Below are positions 26,448 through 35,130 of a DNA stretch of 64,000 nt, piece after piece. The DNA comes from Rhizobium glycinendophyticum (GTDB lineage: Bacteria > Pseudomonadota > Alphaproteobacteria > Rhizobiales > Rhizobiaceae): positions 2,108,001 through 2,172,000 of the forward strand of contig NZ_VFYP01000001.1 in assembly GCF_006443685.1 (NCBI RefSeq), read 5' to 3'. The notes beneath the pieces were generated by a model. The model did not search any database and was not told the origin of the DNA. It saw only the letters and a list, made by a program, of their open reading frames with translations. Positions within the stretch are counted from its first letter, which is position 1, and each line of letters opens with the position of its first letter. The position numbers were made by a program, and so were the translations under genes.

Positions 26448-26451
26448 TAGC

Positions 26452-26898
26452 ATGCCTGAAATTTATGTCGATGCCGATGCCTGCCCGGTGAAGCCGGAGA
26501 TCCTGAAGGTTGCCGAGCGACATGATCTGCCGGTGACCTTTGTTGCCAATTCCGGCCTCCGCCCCTCGCGCGATCCGATGGTGAAGAATGTCATCGTGTC
26601 AGGCGCCTTTGACGCAGCCGACGATTGGATCGCCGAGCGCTGTGGCGAAGGCGATATCGTTGTGACAGCCGATGTGCCGCTGGCCGGCCGATGCGTTGCC
26701 GCCGGCGCGCTGGTTACCGGTCCGACGGGCCGGATCTTCGACACGGCCAATATCGGCATGGCAACGGCGATGCGCGACCTTGGGGCACATCTTCGGGAGA
26801 CAGGGGAAAGCAAGGGCTACAACGCCGCCTTTTCGCCGCGCGACCGCTCCGCCTTTCTTGAAACGCTTGACAGGCTCTGCCGGCGGATCAAGAAGTAG
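26452..26898 (+). CDS. YaiI/YqxD family (DUF188) protein
   Basis: A 148-residue protein of the UPF0178/DUF188 family. It opens with the diagnostic PEIYVDADACPVKPEI and contains IAERCGEGDIVVTADVPLAGRCVAAGA and SKGYNAAFSPRDRSAFLETLDRL. The fold belongs with PIN/NYN-like nuclease folds, and clustered Asp residues support metal binding, but activity is unproven. It starts 4 nt after the brnA stop. Confidence 0.92.
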   Translation: MPEIYVDADACPVKPEILKVAERHDLPVTFVANSGLRPSRDPMVKNVIVSGAFDAADDWIAERCGEGDIVVTADVPLAGRCVAAGALVTGPTGRIFDTANIGMATAMRDLGAHLRETGESKGYNAAFSPRDRSAFLETLDRLCRRIKK

Positions 26899-26933
26899 TC
26901 CCCGTTCAACGGCCAGCTGGGCGGCATGACGCT

Positions 26934-27590
26934 TTGAAAAATCTGATGAATTCCGTTCTCGATCACCGCTATCGCTCCTTCATCGTGGCGGGTGGGATTG
27001 CGCTGACCGCCCTGCCCTTCGTCGCGATCTACCAGCCCTCGGTGACGATCGAGCTGCCGGCCATCCTCTTCTTTGCCGTCTATCTGACGCTGTCTTTCCT
27101 GCGGCTGAGGCGTCTCACCGCCACCTATCTGAAACAGCGCGCCGATGTGGCGGATGCACCGGCCTTCGTCATTCTCGGTGTCACCACGCTTGCGATCACC
27201 GCCGCCGTCGGCGCGCTTTTTCTGGCACTCAACCGGGAGCAGACGGCAGGCTTGCCGGAACTGGCAATGGCTTTTGCGGCCGTCGTTCTGGGCTGGCTGA
27301 CGATCCACACCATGGCCGCGATGCACTACGCCCATGTCTACTGGCGCCCCTCCCGCACGAAGGAAAACGGCAGGCGCGGCGGGCTGGACTTTCCGGACAC
27401 GCCCGACCCCTGCGGCCATGACTTTCTCTATTTCTCGCTGGTCATCGGCATGACGGCGCAGACCTCGGATGTGGTGATCAGCTCGACCGCGATGCGCAAG
27501 CTTAACCTCGTGCATGCCACCGTCTCCTATTTCTTCAACACCGTGCTGGTGGCCGCCGCCGTCAACGCGGCCGTCTCGCTCGCCGGCTGA
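26934..27590 (+). CDS. DUF1345 membrane protein
   Basis: A 218-residue integral membrane protein with five hydrophobic segments. The DUF1345 signature is clear: MAAMHYAHVYWRPSR, LDFPDTPDPCGHDFLYFSLVIGMTAQTSDVVISS and the final LNLVHATVSYFFNTVLVAAAVN. Function is unknown. The start is either TTG at 26934 or ATG at 26946; neither has a strong ribosome-binding site. It lies between the DUF188 gene and fghA on the same strand. Confidence 0.87.
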   Translation: MKNLMNSVLDHRYRSFIVAGGIALTALPFVAIYQPSVTIELPAILFFAVYLTLSFLRLRRLTATYLKQRADVADAPAFVILGVTTLAITAAVGALFLALNREQTAGLPELAMAFAAVVLGWLTIHTMAAMHYAHVYWRPSRTKENGRRGGLDFPDTPDPCGHDFLYFSLVIGMTAQTSDVVISSTAMRKLNLVHATVSYFFNTVLVAAAVNAAVSLAG

Positions 27591-27616
27591 ACCTCTGCAG
27601 ACAAGGACCTGATCCC

Positions 27617-28456
27617 ATGAACATCCTCTCCCAGAACACCGCCTTCGGCGGCATGCAGGGCGTCTTCTCGCATGCGTCGGACGTGACCGGCACAGAGATG
27701 ACCTTTGCCGTTTTCGTACCGCCCCAGGCGATCGCCGAAAAGAGACCGGTGCTCTGGTATCTCTCGGGGCTGACCTGCACCCATGCCAATGTCATGGAAA
27801 AGGGCGAGTACCGCCGCATGGCCGCCGAGCTCGGCCTGATCGTCGTCTGCCCGGACACCAGCCCGCGCGGCAATGACGTGCCGGACGAACTCACCAACTG
27901 GAAGATGGGCAAGGGTGCCGGCATGTACCTGAATGCCACCGAGGCACCCTGGGCGGAAAATTTCCAGATGTATTCCTATATCACGGAGGAATTGCCGGCG
28001 CTGATTGCCGAACAGTTCCGCGCCGACATGAACCGCCAGGGCATATTCGGCCATTCCATGGGCGGTCATGGCGCGATGACGATTGCGCTGAAGAACCCGG
28101 ACCGTTTCCAGAGTTGCTCGGCCTTCGCGCCGATCGTCAATCCGCTGACTGCCGACTGGACGCAGGATGCCTTCGAGAAATATCTCGGGGCCGACCGGGC
28201 AAAGTGGCGTGAATACGACGCCTGTGCTCTGGTCGAGGACGGCGCCCGCTTCCCGGAGTTTTTGATCGACCAGGGCAAGGCCGACAGTTTCCTTGAGACA
28301 GGCCTCGCACCGTGGAAGTTCGAGGAGGCGGTTAAGGGCACGGATATCAGCCTGACGCTGCGCATGCATGAGCGCTACGACCATTCCTATTACTTCATCT
28401 CGACCTTCATGGACGACCATCTGAAGTGGCATGCGGCGCGGCTCGAAAGCCTCTGA
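27617..28456 (+). CDS. fghA: S-formylglutathione hydrolase
   Basis: A 279-residue esterase-D-family serine hydrolase that converts S-formylglutathione to formate and glutathione, the step after AdhC. It contains PVLWYLSGLTCTHANVMEK, CPDTSPRGND, the nucleophile motif GHSMGGHGA and a C-terminal HERYDHSYYFISTF that supplies the active-site His. Length is normal. The 26-nt gap to DUF1345 and common strand suggest one transcript with it. Confidence 0.95.
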   Translation: MNILSQNTAFGGMQGVFSHASDVTGTEMTFAVFVPPQAIAEKRPVLWYLSGLTCTHANVMEKGEYRRMAAELGLIVVCPDTSPRGNDVPDELTNWKMGKGAGMYLNATEAPWAENFQMYSYITEELPALIAEQFRADMNRQGIFGHSMGGHGAMTIALKNPDRFQSCSAFAPIVNPLTADWTQDAFEKYLGADRAKWREYDACALVEDGARFPEFLIDQGKADSFLETGLAPWKFEEAVKGTDISLTLRMHERYDHSYYFISTFMDDHLKWHAARLESL

Positions 28457-28585
28457 ACCATATGGCAGTCGGTCACGCTTCCGATTCCACGGGCCATACA
28501 GGTAGCGCGGGATTGCCTGTCCCTCAGCATGCGCCGGGAAGCGTTCAGGCCAATTTCGTTCCGCCAACTTGACCTACCGCCAAAA

Positions 28586-28605
28586 TAGGTAGAACAGTCT
28601 ACCTA
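28586..28605. promoter_or_regulatory. Palindromic TetR operator upstream of the TetR gene
   Basis: Perfect inverted repeat TAGGTAGA-ACAG-TCTACCTA (8-bp arms, 4-nt spacer) ends 15 nt before the TetR start codon. A further ACCTA half site at 28572-28576 pairs with TAGGT at 28586. A TTGACC (28569-28574) could be the -35 element; the -10 is unclear. The position fits autorepression of the regulator and its exporter. Confidence 0.7.
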
Positions 28606-28620
28606 ACTGGAGGTGGTTGG

Positions 28621-29217
28621 ATGGGCGCGAGAGAATCTGTACGGACGCGGCTTTTGACGGCAGCAGCGGAACTGTTTTACGCCCAGGGTGTGGGCGCGAC
28701 GGGGATCGATACGATCACGGCCCGTGCCGGCGTGGCGAAAATGAGCCTTTACAACAACTTCGCCTCGAAAGCGGACCTCGTTCAGGCCTATCTGCAGAAC
28801 CGGCTCGACGAATGGCAGCAGCAACTGACGGAGGCCCTGGCATCCGCGTCGACGCCGGAAGAACGCGTACTGGCCGTGTTCGATTCCTATGTTGGTTATG
28901 CCGGTCTCGCTTACGAATGGGGATTTCGCGGTTGTGGGCTGCTGAATGCTGCAGCGGAGCTTTCCGTCGGCGATCCGGCCCGCGCGATCGTCGCATTCCA
29001 GAAACGCAAGGTGGAGCGGCTTTTCAGCGAGGCACTCGAGGAACTCGCTCCGCAAAATCCGGAACGCGTCGAAGATGCGGCGGCACATCTCTCCTTCGTT
29101 CTGGAAGGCGCCATGGCACGGGCAGGACTCGACGGCGATGACACCTGCCTGAAGACGGCAAGGCGGATCGCGGTTTCGCTCCTGCGGGACTTGCGAAACG
29201 GGCCTGCCGCAGAATGA
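28621..29217 (+). CDS. TetR/AcrR-family transcriptional repressor
   Basis: A 198-residue regulator with an N-terminal TetR helix-turn-helix (RTRLLTAAAELFYAQGVGATGIDTITARAGVAKMSLYNNFASKADLVQAYL, about residues 8-58) and a C-terminal ligand-binding domain containing RGCGLLNAAAEL, seen in the TetR_C group that often controls exporters. GGAGG lies 6 nt before the ATG. Its stop overlaps the start of the EamA exporter (ATGA), so the two are coupled and the exporter is the probable target. Confidence 0.9.
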   Translation: MGARESVRTRLLTAAAELFYAQGVGATGIDTITARAGVAKMSLYNNFASKADLVQAYLQNRLDEWQQQLTEALASASTPEERVLAVFDSYVGYAGLAYEWGFRGCGLLNAAAELSVGDPARAIVAFQKRKVERLFSEALEELAPQNPERVEDAAAHLSFVLEGAMARAGLDGDDTCLKTARRIAVSLLRDLRNGPAAE

Positions 29218-30146
29218 CCGATCATTCCCCGGCGGCCGCGCCCTCCTCACGGCTCGCGGCACTCTTCCTTCTTCTCCTCCTGGAAACAGGCCTCATCATC
29301 ACCTGGAGCGCCGGCTTCATCGGCGTACGCTTCGCAAGCGATCACGCCCCGATCTTCCTGATCCTCTTGTGGCGCAGTCTCGTATCGGGCCTCTTGCTCC
29401 TCCCGCTCGCTCTGACCTGGGGGCCGGGACTGCGCTGGCGCCATGTGATCCCGCAGATGCTCTATGGGGCGCTCGCCATGTCCGGCTATCTCGCAGGCTT
29501 TGCGCTGGCGATCGGCTTCGGCGTACCGACCGGGCTGGTGGCGCTCATCACCGACATGCTGCCGCTCGCCGTCGCAGTTCTGTCCTGGCCGATCCTCGGT
29601 CAGGCTCTGAACGGGCGGCAATGGCTGGGTTCGCTGATCGGCTTCGCAGGGGTCCTCATCGCTTCGGCCCACTCGCTGACGCTCGGCACGGTTCCCCTCT
29701 GGGCCTATGGCCTACCCGTGCTTGGCACCTTGTCTCTCGCGGTGGCAACCCTCTTGCAGAAGCGCAGCCCCACCATCGCCATGCCTGTGCATCAGAGCTT
29801 GTGCATTCAATGCCTGTCGGCCGCCGCCATCTTCTCCGTCTTTGCTGGCTACGAAGGCAGCGTCCTTCCGGTGATGAACGCTGGCTTCATCGGCGGCGTC
29901 CTCTGGCTGGCGCTGGTCGCAACCCTCGGCTCCTGGACGCTCTATTACATGGCGCTCCGCCGCTCTTCGCCAGCCCGCGTCACCTCGGTCGTCTATCTGA
30001 GCCCGCCCGTGACGATGATCTGGGCCTGGCTGATGTTCGGCGAACCGCTCTCGCTTTCCATGGCAATTGGGCTTTTCGTCTCGCTGGCAGGCGTCATCAT
30101 CGTCGCGCGGGCACAGCCGAAGACGGGTGTCCAAGGCCACGGCTGA
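29214..30146 (+). CDS. EamA/DMT-family exporter
   Basis: A 310-residue protein with ten hydrophobic helices in two EamA repeats (about 14-145 and 160-297). TM1 contains ETGLIITWSAGFIGVRFAS, and the second repeat contains RVTSVVYLSPPVTMIWAWLMFGEPL, a typical EamA stretch. It shares a 4-nt ATGA overlap with the TetR gene, so its expression follows the repressor's operator at 28586. It likely exports a metabolite or toxic compound; the substrate is unknown. It converges on the GH43 gene with 3 nt between the stops. Confidence 0.9.
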   Translation: MTDHSPAAAPSSRLAALFLLLLLETGLIITWSAGFIGVRFASDHAPIFLILLWRSLVSGLLLLPLALTWGPGLRWRHVIPQMLYGALAMSGYLAGFALAIGFGVPTGLVALITDMLPLAVAVLSWPILGQALNGRQWLGSLIGFAGVLIASAHSLTLGTVPLWAYGLPVLGTLSLAVATLLQKRSPTIAMPVHQSLCIQCLSAAAIFSVFAGYEGSVLPVMNAGFIGGVLWLALVATLGSWTLYYMALRRSSPARVTSVVYLSPPVTMIWAWLMFGEPLSLSMAIGLFVSLAGVIIVARAQPKTGVQGHG

Positions 30147-30149
30147 CGC

Positions 30150-31757
30150 TCAGTTCCGCCGATAGACGAACCGCTCGAAATCCGCAGCCTTGCCGCGCCC
30201 GGTGATGTCGAAGGCGAACATGCCGGCAAAGGCGCCGGTGAAGGATCCATGTTCGCCGAAGCCGCCTTCGTCGGAGACGACCCCGCCGTCGAGGACGGGG
30301 CCGATGGCCTCCCATTCGCCCTCGCCTGCCACCCGCCAGAAGAATTGCAGGTCGTTGTCGGTGATCTCCATGGCGAGATCGATCGCGCCATCGGGGATCG
30401 ATTGGCCCATGCCGATGGGGAAGGTAAGATCACCGGATGGATAGTTGCCGGGGCAGGACAGGATGATCAGCGAACGGCCGAGCTTTTCGTCCGTCGAGAT
30501 GCCGAGCGCGTGGAACTTGGTGCGGTTGTAGTAATGGGTGAGGCCAGCGACCTGCTGATAGGTCTCGGGCGAAAATTCCAGCCGCGTTTCGGCGCGGAAG
30601 CGGTGATGCTCCTGACGGCGGGCGACCAGCGACTGTTCGAACCAGGAGCCGATGCTTTCGCGACCGAAGAGGCGCAAGCGCCCTGCCCGCTTTGTGAGGC
30701 TGAAAAGACGCTCCGGCTGCGGTGTGCGCAGCCACTGGAATTCGGAGGGGAAGTCGGGGCTGTCGAAGGTTCTGACGATCTCGACCGGTTCCTCGCGCTT
30801 GACGGCACCATTGGGTGCCGGCACCTCGACTGCGGGTACAACGCCGCCCTGTTCGAGATAGAGCCAGCCGTCGTCCTTCCAGACGCATTTTTGCAGGCCC
30901 GTTTCGCGGCCGAGCGTGCAGCGACGCTTGGGTGGCATGGGGCGGCCGCAGAGATGGGTGTGATAGACTTGGCCGTCCGGCGTTTCGACATATTGGCCGT
31001 GGCCGGCGCGTTGCAGCACGGCTTCCGGGTTGTGCTTCGAGGTGATGAGATGGGTGTTCGGATGCATCTCGTAGGGGCCGTCGATCGCGCGGGAACGCGC
31101 CATGGTCACGACATGGTCGTAGCCGGTGCCGCCCTCGGCGGTGGTCAGATAATACCAGCCATCGCGCTTGAAGAGATGCGGACCCTCGACGAGCCCCTGT
31201 TTGCTGCCCTCGAAGATGTTCTTGATCGGGCCGGTGAGCTTTTGCGTCTTCGGATCCCATTCCTGCAGCAGGATGCCGTCGAACTTGGCATGGCCGACGG
31301 TGTTGCGCGCTTCGGGGCGATGGTTCCACTGCATGTTGAGGAACCACTTGCGGCCATCGTCGTCATGAAAGAGCGAGGGGTCGAAGCCGGAGGAATTGAC
31401 ATAGATTGGGTCCGACCACGGACCTTCGATCGAGGTGGCCGTGACGATGTAGTTATGCGCGTCCTTGAAAGAGCCTTCGAAGCGCTTCACGTCCGTATAG
31501 ACCAGCCAGAACAGGCCGTCGGCATAGGACAGGCACGGCGCCCAGACGCCGCAGCTGTCGGGATTGCCGCGCATGTCGAGCTGGCTTGCGCGGTTCAGAG
31601 GACGGGTGACGAGGTCCCAGTTTACCAGATCGCGCGAGTGATGGATCTGCACGCCCGGATACCATTCGAAGGTGGAGGTGGCGATGTAGTAGTCCTCGCC
31701 CACGCGGCAGATCGAGGGATCCGGATTGAAGCCCGGCAGGATGGGGTTGATGATCAT
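30150..31757 (-). CDS. Glycoside hydrolase family 43 (beta-xylosidase / arabinofuranosidase type)
   Basis: A 535-residue cytoplasmic enzyme (no signal peptide). The five-bladed propeller domain begins NPILPGFNPDPSICRVGEDYYIATSTFEWYPGV with the catalytic-base Asp, has SGFDPSLFHDDDGRKW and the probable acid Glu in VEGPHLFKRDGWYYL. The C-terminal beta-sandwich (about 330-535) is that of the XynB-like GH43 subgroup. It would hydrolyse xylo- or arabino-oligosaccharides. It is the last gene of the minus-strand glycoside cluster, separated from the aldo/keto reductase gene by a RIME-like repeat. Confidence 0.9.
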   Translation of the reverse strand: MIINPILPGFNPDPSICRVGEDYYIATSTFEWYPGVQIHHSRDLVNWDLVTRPLNRASQLDMRGNPDSCGVWAPCLSYADGLFWLVYTDVKRFEGSFKDAHNYIVTATSIEGPWSDPIYVNSSGFDPSLFHDDDGRKWFLNMQWNHRPEARNTVGHAKFDGILLQEWDPKTQKLTGPIKNIFEGSKQGLVEGPHLFKRDGWYYLTTAEGGTGYDHVVTMARSRAIDGPYEMHPNTHLITSKHNPEAVLQRAGHGQYVETPDGQVYHTHLCGRPMPPKRRCTLGRETGLQKCVWKDDGWLYLEQGGVVPAVEVPAPNGAVKREEPVEIVRTFDSPDFPSEFQWLRTPQPERLFSLTKRAGRLRLFGRESIGSWFEQSLVARRQEHHRFRAETRLEFSPETYQQVAGLTHYYNRTKFHALGISTDEKLGRSLIILSCPGNYPSGDLTFPIGMGQSIPDGAIDLAMEITDNDLQFFWRVAGEGEWEAIGPVLDGGVVSDEGGFGEHGSFTGAFAGMFAFDITGRGKAADFERFVYRRN

Positions 31758-31799
31758 GGCGTGTGTTCTCCTGCCTGATGGCTTATTTTACGTGAAGGA

Positions 31800-31945
31800 T
31801 GCCCCTCATCCCCCTGCCGGGATCTTCTCCCCGCAGGCGGGGAGAAGGCGGAGACGCTCACCGCTGTGCCCTTCTCCCCGCTTACCGGGAGAAGGTGGCG
31901 GCAGCTCAGGCGCAGCTTGCTGCGCCGGGGATGACGGGCAACTCT
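31800..31945. repeat. RIME-like intergenic palindromic element, copy 1
   Basis: A mosaic of short palindromes based on CTTCTCCCCGC..GCGGGGAGAAG, opening with CCCCTCATCCCCCTGCCGGG and containing GAGAAGGTGGCGGCAG. The same blocks recur at 33039-33135 on the other side of the aldo/keto reductase gene. Elements of this type (RIME and related mosaics) are described from intergenic regions of Rhizobiaceae. Confidence 0.75.
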
Positions 31946-31951
31946 TCAGCT

Positions 31952-33004
31952 TTACTTCTTCTTCCGCGGCGGGCCTTTGCGCTCGGCAGAGGCCGCCCAG
32001 AGGTTGATGTCGGCGTCCTTGGCGAAGACGTCGATTTCGGCGAGCTCCTCCGCGGTGAAATCGGGCGTTTCGATCGCCTTGACGCAATCCTCCACCTGCG
32101 AGGGCTTGGACGCGCCGATCAGCGCCGTGGTGATGTGGCCGCCGCGCAGCACCCAGGACAACGCCATCTGCGCCAGGGTCTGGCCGCGCTTCTCCGCGAT
32201 GCGGTTCAGACCCCGGATGTTTTCGATGTTGCGCTCGTTGAGGAAATTGGGGTCGAGCGACTTGTCCTGCGCCGCGCGGGTGCCTTCGGGGATACCGTTC
32301 AGATATTTCGACGTCAGCATCCCCTGCGCGAGCGGCGAAAACACGATCGAGCCGACACCGAGCTCTTCCAGCGTGTCGATCAGCCCGTCTTCCTCGATCC
32401 AGCGATTGATCATCGAATAGCTCGGCTGATGGATGAGAAGCGGCGTACCCAGGCTCTTCAGGATCTCATAGGCTTCGCGGGTGCGCTTCGAATTGTAGGA
32501 GGAGATGCCGACATACTGCGCCCTGCCCGAGCGTACGATGTGATCCAGTGCGCCGCAGGTTTCCTCGAGCGGCGTGTCGGGATCGAAGCGGTGCGAATAG
32601 AAGATGTCGACATAGTCGAGGCCCATGCGCTTCAAGCTCTGATCGCAGGAGGCAATCAGATACTTGCGGCTGCCCCATTCGCCGTAGGGACCGGGCCACA
32701 TGTTGTAGCCGGCCTTGGACGAGATGATCAGCTCGTCGCGATAGCCCCGGAAATCGGTCTTGAGGATCTCGCCGAAGGCTTCCTCGGCCGAGCCGGGCGG
32801 CGGGCCGTAATTGTTGGCGAGGTCGAAATGGGTGATGCCGAGGTCGAAGGCCTTCTGGCAGATCGCCCGCTTGGTGGCATGCGGCGTGTCCTGGCCAAAA
32901 TTGTGCCAGAGGCCGAGCGAGATTGCCGGCAGCTTCAGCCCGCTCTTGCCGCAGCGATTATAGGCCATCCGCTCATAGCGGTTTTCGGCGGGGGTATAGG
33001 TCAT
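31952..33004 (-). CDS. Aldo/keto reductase (L-glyceraldehyde-3-phosphate reductase type)
   Basis: A 350-residue NADPH-dependent reductase like E. coli YghZ. It has ERMAYNRCGKSGLKLPAISLGLWHNFG, the catalytic-Tyr region FDLANNYGPPPGSAEEAFG, the Lys-containing ISSKAGYNMWPGPYG, YVDIFYSHRFDPDTPLEET and the cofactor-binding IGASKPSQVEDCV. The ATG at 33004 is used; a longer frame would begin inside the flanking repeat. Both sides of the gene carry RIME-like elements. In the cluster it may act on a sugar aldehyde or methylglyoxal. Confidence 0.92.
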   Translation of the reverse strand: MTYTPAENRYERMAYNRCGKSGLKLPAISLGLWHNFGQDTPHATKRAICQKAFDLGITHFDLANNYGPPPGSAEEAFGEILKTDFRGYRDELIISSKAGYNMWPGPYGEWGSRKYLIASCDQSLKRMGLDYVDIFYSHRFDPDTPLEETCGALDHIVRSGRAQYVGISSYNSKRTREAYEILKSLGTPLLIHQPSYSMINRWIEEDGLIDTLEELGVGSIVFSPLAQGMLTSKYLNGIPEGTRAAQDKSLDPNFLNERNIENIRGLNRIAEKRGQTLAQMALSWVLRGGHITTALIGASKPSQVEDCVKAIETPDFTAEELAEIDVFAKDADINLWAASAERKGPPRKKK

Positions 33005-33038
33005 GGATGGTTCTCTCCCAGATGCAGACGCTTCATAC

Positions 33039-33135
33039 TTGCCCCTCATCCCCCTGCCGGGAGCAAGACGCCGGCCACACCGGCCTTCTCCCCGCTTGCG
33101 GGGAGAAGGTGGCGGCAGCCGGATGAGGGGCTAAG
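33039..33135. repeat. RIME-like intergenic palindromic element, copy 2
   Basis: It opens with CCCCTCATCCCCCTGCCGGG as in copy 1, contains the GCCGGCCACACCGGC stem and CTTCTCCCCGC-TTGC-GGGGAGAAG, then GGTGGCGGCAGCCGGATGAGG, the reverse complement of the opening. It lies between the aldo/keto reductase and Gfo/Idh/MocA genes, where it may act as an mRNA processing or stabilising structure inside the operon. Confidence 0.78.
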
Positions 33136-33144
33136 ACACGAACC

Positions 33145-34278
33145 TTATCTAAGCAGAGCCTGCGCTTCGTCGATACCCAGAGCCGCCGGTTGTGTGCAGG
33201 TTGTTGACAGAGTGACAAATTCACCCGTCTCGCCGGACTTCAGGATCGAGACCATCACATCGACACCGTGCAGGGTACGATCGAGCGAGCAGCGGGCATC
33301 GCGGCCGTCGAGGATCGCGACCGCCATGTCGGCGAGGCCCGCCGTGCGGTAGTTCGCACGCGGCCCCTGCGGGCTTTCCTGATTGTTGCGGCCGAAGGGA
33401 TGGTCCCAGGCTTCCAGCGGCTGGATGTCCTTGTTACGACCGGAGGCCTCGACGACACCGCCGAAGAAGTTCGGATCAGGTACGTAGAGGGAACCATCGG
33501 TGCCGTAGAGTTCCATATTGGCGTGGCGGTGGCTCCAGACATCCCAGCTGGCCGACAGCGTGATTGTCGCACCGTTCTGGAATTCCAGCAGCGCGTGGAT
33601 ATTGGTCGGCGTCTTGACCGGGATCGTTTCCCCGTTGCGCGGCTGGCTGGTGATCGTGCGAGTATCGTTGGCCATTGAGGTCAGCGCCGCCACGCGCTTC
33701 ACCGGGCCGATCAGGTTGATCAGATTGGCGATATAGTATGGGCCGAGGTCGAGGATCGGGCCGCCGCCGGGCAGGAAGAAGAAGTCCGGGTTCGGATGCC
33801 ACATCTCCATCCCCGGGCTCATGACATGGCAGGTGCCGGAGGTGACACGGCCGATTCCGCCCTTGTCGATATAGGCGCGCGCCAGCTGATGCGCACCGCC
33901 GAGGAATGTGTCCGGGGCGCAGCCGACCGAGAGGCCCTTCGCCTTGGCAATCGCGCGCAGGTCCTCCCCCTGCTCGAGCGAGAGCACCAGCGGCTTTTCC
34001 GAATAGACATGTTTGCCAGCTTCGAGGATGCGCTTGGACACCGGATAATGCGCGTCCGGAATGGTCAGGTTGACGACGATGTCGACCTCGTCATTGGCCA
34101 GAAGCTCATCAATGGTCTGGGCCTTCACGCCATATTCGGCGGCCCGGGCTTCCGCTGCCGCCTGATTGATGTCCGCGCAGGCGACGACCTTCAGGCCGCG
34201 AAACAGCGGCGCCAGCGAAAAATAGGTGGTGGAGATATTGCCGCATCCGATGATGCCGACGCCGAGTTCGCGTGCCAT
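33145..34278 (-). CDS. Gfo/Idh/MocA-family sugar oxidoreductase
   Basis: A 377-residue NAD(P)-dependent dehydrogenase. The N-terminal Rossmann fold begins GVGIIGCGNISTTYFSLAPLF; EKPLVLSLEQGEDL carries the family's conserved EKP Lys; GGGPILDLGPYYIANLINLIGPV and DVWSHRHANMELYGTDGSL belong to the C-terminal substrate-binding sheet. It would oxidise or epimerise a sugar derived from the imported oligosaccharide. It lies 27 nt after the sugar isomerase gene on the same strand. Confidence 0.92.
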   Translation of the reverse strand: MARELGVGIIGCGNISTTYFSLAPLFRGLKVVACADINQAAAEARAAEYGVKAQTIDELLANDEVDIVVNLTIPDAHYPVSKRILEAGKHVYSEKPLVLSLEQGEDLRAIAKAKGLSVGCAPDTFLGGAHQLARAYIDKGGIGRVTSGTCHVMSPGMEMWHPNPDFFFLPGGGPILDLGPYYIANLINLIGPVKRVAALTSMANDTRTITSQPRNGETIPVKTPTNIHALLEFQNGATITLSASWDVWSHRHANMELYGTDGSLYVPDPNFFGGVVEASGRNKDIQPLEAWDHPFGRNNQESPQGPRANYRTAGLADMAVAILDGRDARCSLDRTLHGVDVMVSILKSGETGEFVTLSTTCTQPAALGIDEAQALLR

Positions 34279-34305
34279 GGAAATGTCCTGCTTGCTGCGA
34301 TTGGA

Positions 34306-35067
34306 TCAATAGGTGTTGAAGGAAGCGATCGAACGGGTGATCAGCCGGTCGATGTCCTTCGGGTTGTCGTGCTCGACGACGAAATGCTTGACGCGCGTGG
34401 TCTTCAGCGCCGCGATCAGGCCCTTCCAGTCGACGGTGCCATGGCCGACATCGGCCCAGCCGTCTTCGTCCGTGTTCTCACCTGATGGTGCGATGTCCTT
34501 CACGTGCACGGCGCTGATGCGCTTGCCGTAGCTTTCGATCCAGGCGAAGGGATCGGCCTTGCCGCGGATGACCCAGGCGATATCGGCCTCCCAGTCGAGC
34601 TCGGGACCACCGGCGAAGATCTGTTCCTGCGGGGTCGAACCATCCGGCAATGCCGCGAATTCGAAGTCGTGATTGTGCCAGCCGAAGACGAGGCCCGCCT
34701 CGCGCAGCGGCTTGCCGGCGGCCTGCAGGCGCTGGCCGAAGGCAAACCAGCCGGAGGCATCCGTGGGCCGCTGGTCAGGCATAAGGTAGGGGCAGTAGAC
34801 GGCCTCAATGCCGAGCGTCTTGGCGATCTTGATGACGCGGGCCGGATCGTTCTCGATCATGTCGAGACCGAAATGGGCGGTCGGCATGGTGAGTTGGTTC
34901 TGGTCGAGCTCCTTGCGGAAGGCGTCGAGCTCGCCATCGGCAAGCGACGCATAGAGGGCACCGTATCCCTCCACCTCGCCGTAGCCGGCGGCTTGGAGCT
35001 TCGGATAGATGCCGCTGAAGGGCTGGAAATTGCGGGCGCTGTAGAGCTGGAAGCCGAGCGTGGTCAT
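34306..35067 (-). CDS. Sugar phosphate isomerase/epimerase (AP endonuclease 2 TIM-barrel family)
   Basis: A 253-residue TIM-barrel protein. Metal-binding and barrel motifs seen are PTAHFGLDMIE, GLVFGWHNHDFEFA, ELDWEADIAWVIRGKADP, ISAVHVKDIAP and HFVVEHDNPKD. Such proteins often work beside Gfo/Idh/MocA dehydrogenases in inositol or oligosaccharide catabolism, as here. A gap of 63 nt separates it from the beta-mannosidase gene upstream, and it shares its strand with the whole cluster. Confidence 0.9.
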   Translation of the reverse strand: MTTLGFQLYSARNFQPFSGIYPKLQAAGYGEVEGYGALYASLADGELDAFRKELDQNQLTMPTAHFGLDMIENDPARVIKIAKTLGIEAVYCPYLMPDQRPTDASGWFAFGQRLQAAGKPLREAGLVFGWHNHDFEFAALPDGSTPQEQIFAGGPELDWEADIAWVIRGKADPFAWIESYGKRISAVHVKDIAPSGENTDEDGWADVGHGTVDWKGLIAALKTTRVKHFVVEHDNPKDIDRLITRSIASFNTY

Positions 35068-35130
35068 GGGGGTAGTCTCCTCCTCGTTTTCCCTGGTTCG
35101 GGGGGCCCAGGGACATAATGTTGCGGTCCG

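Noticed and set aside
30249..31778. A 509-codon open frame on the plus strand opposite the GH43 gene
   Set aside because: It is antisense to a well-supported glycosidase, and its product is low-complexity Ala/Asp/Arg typical of shadow frames.
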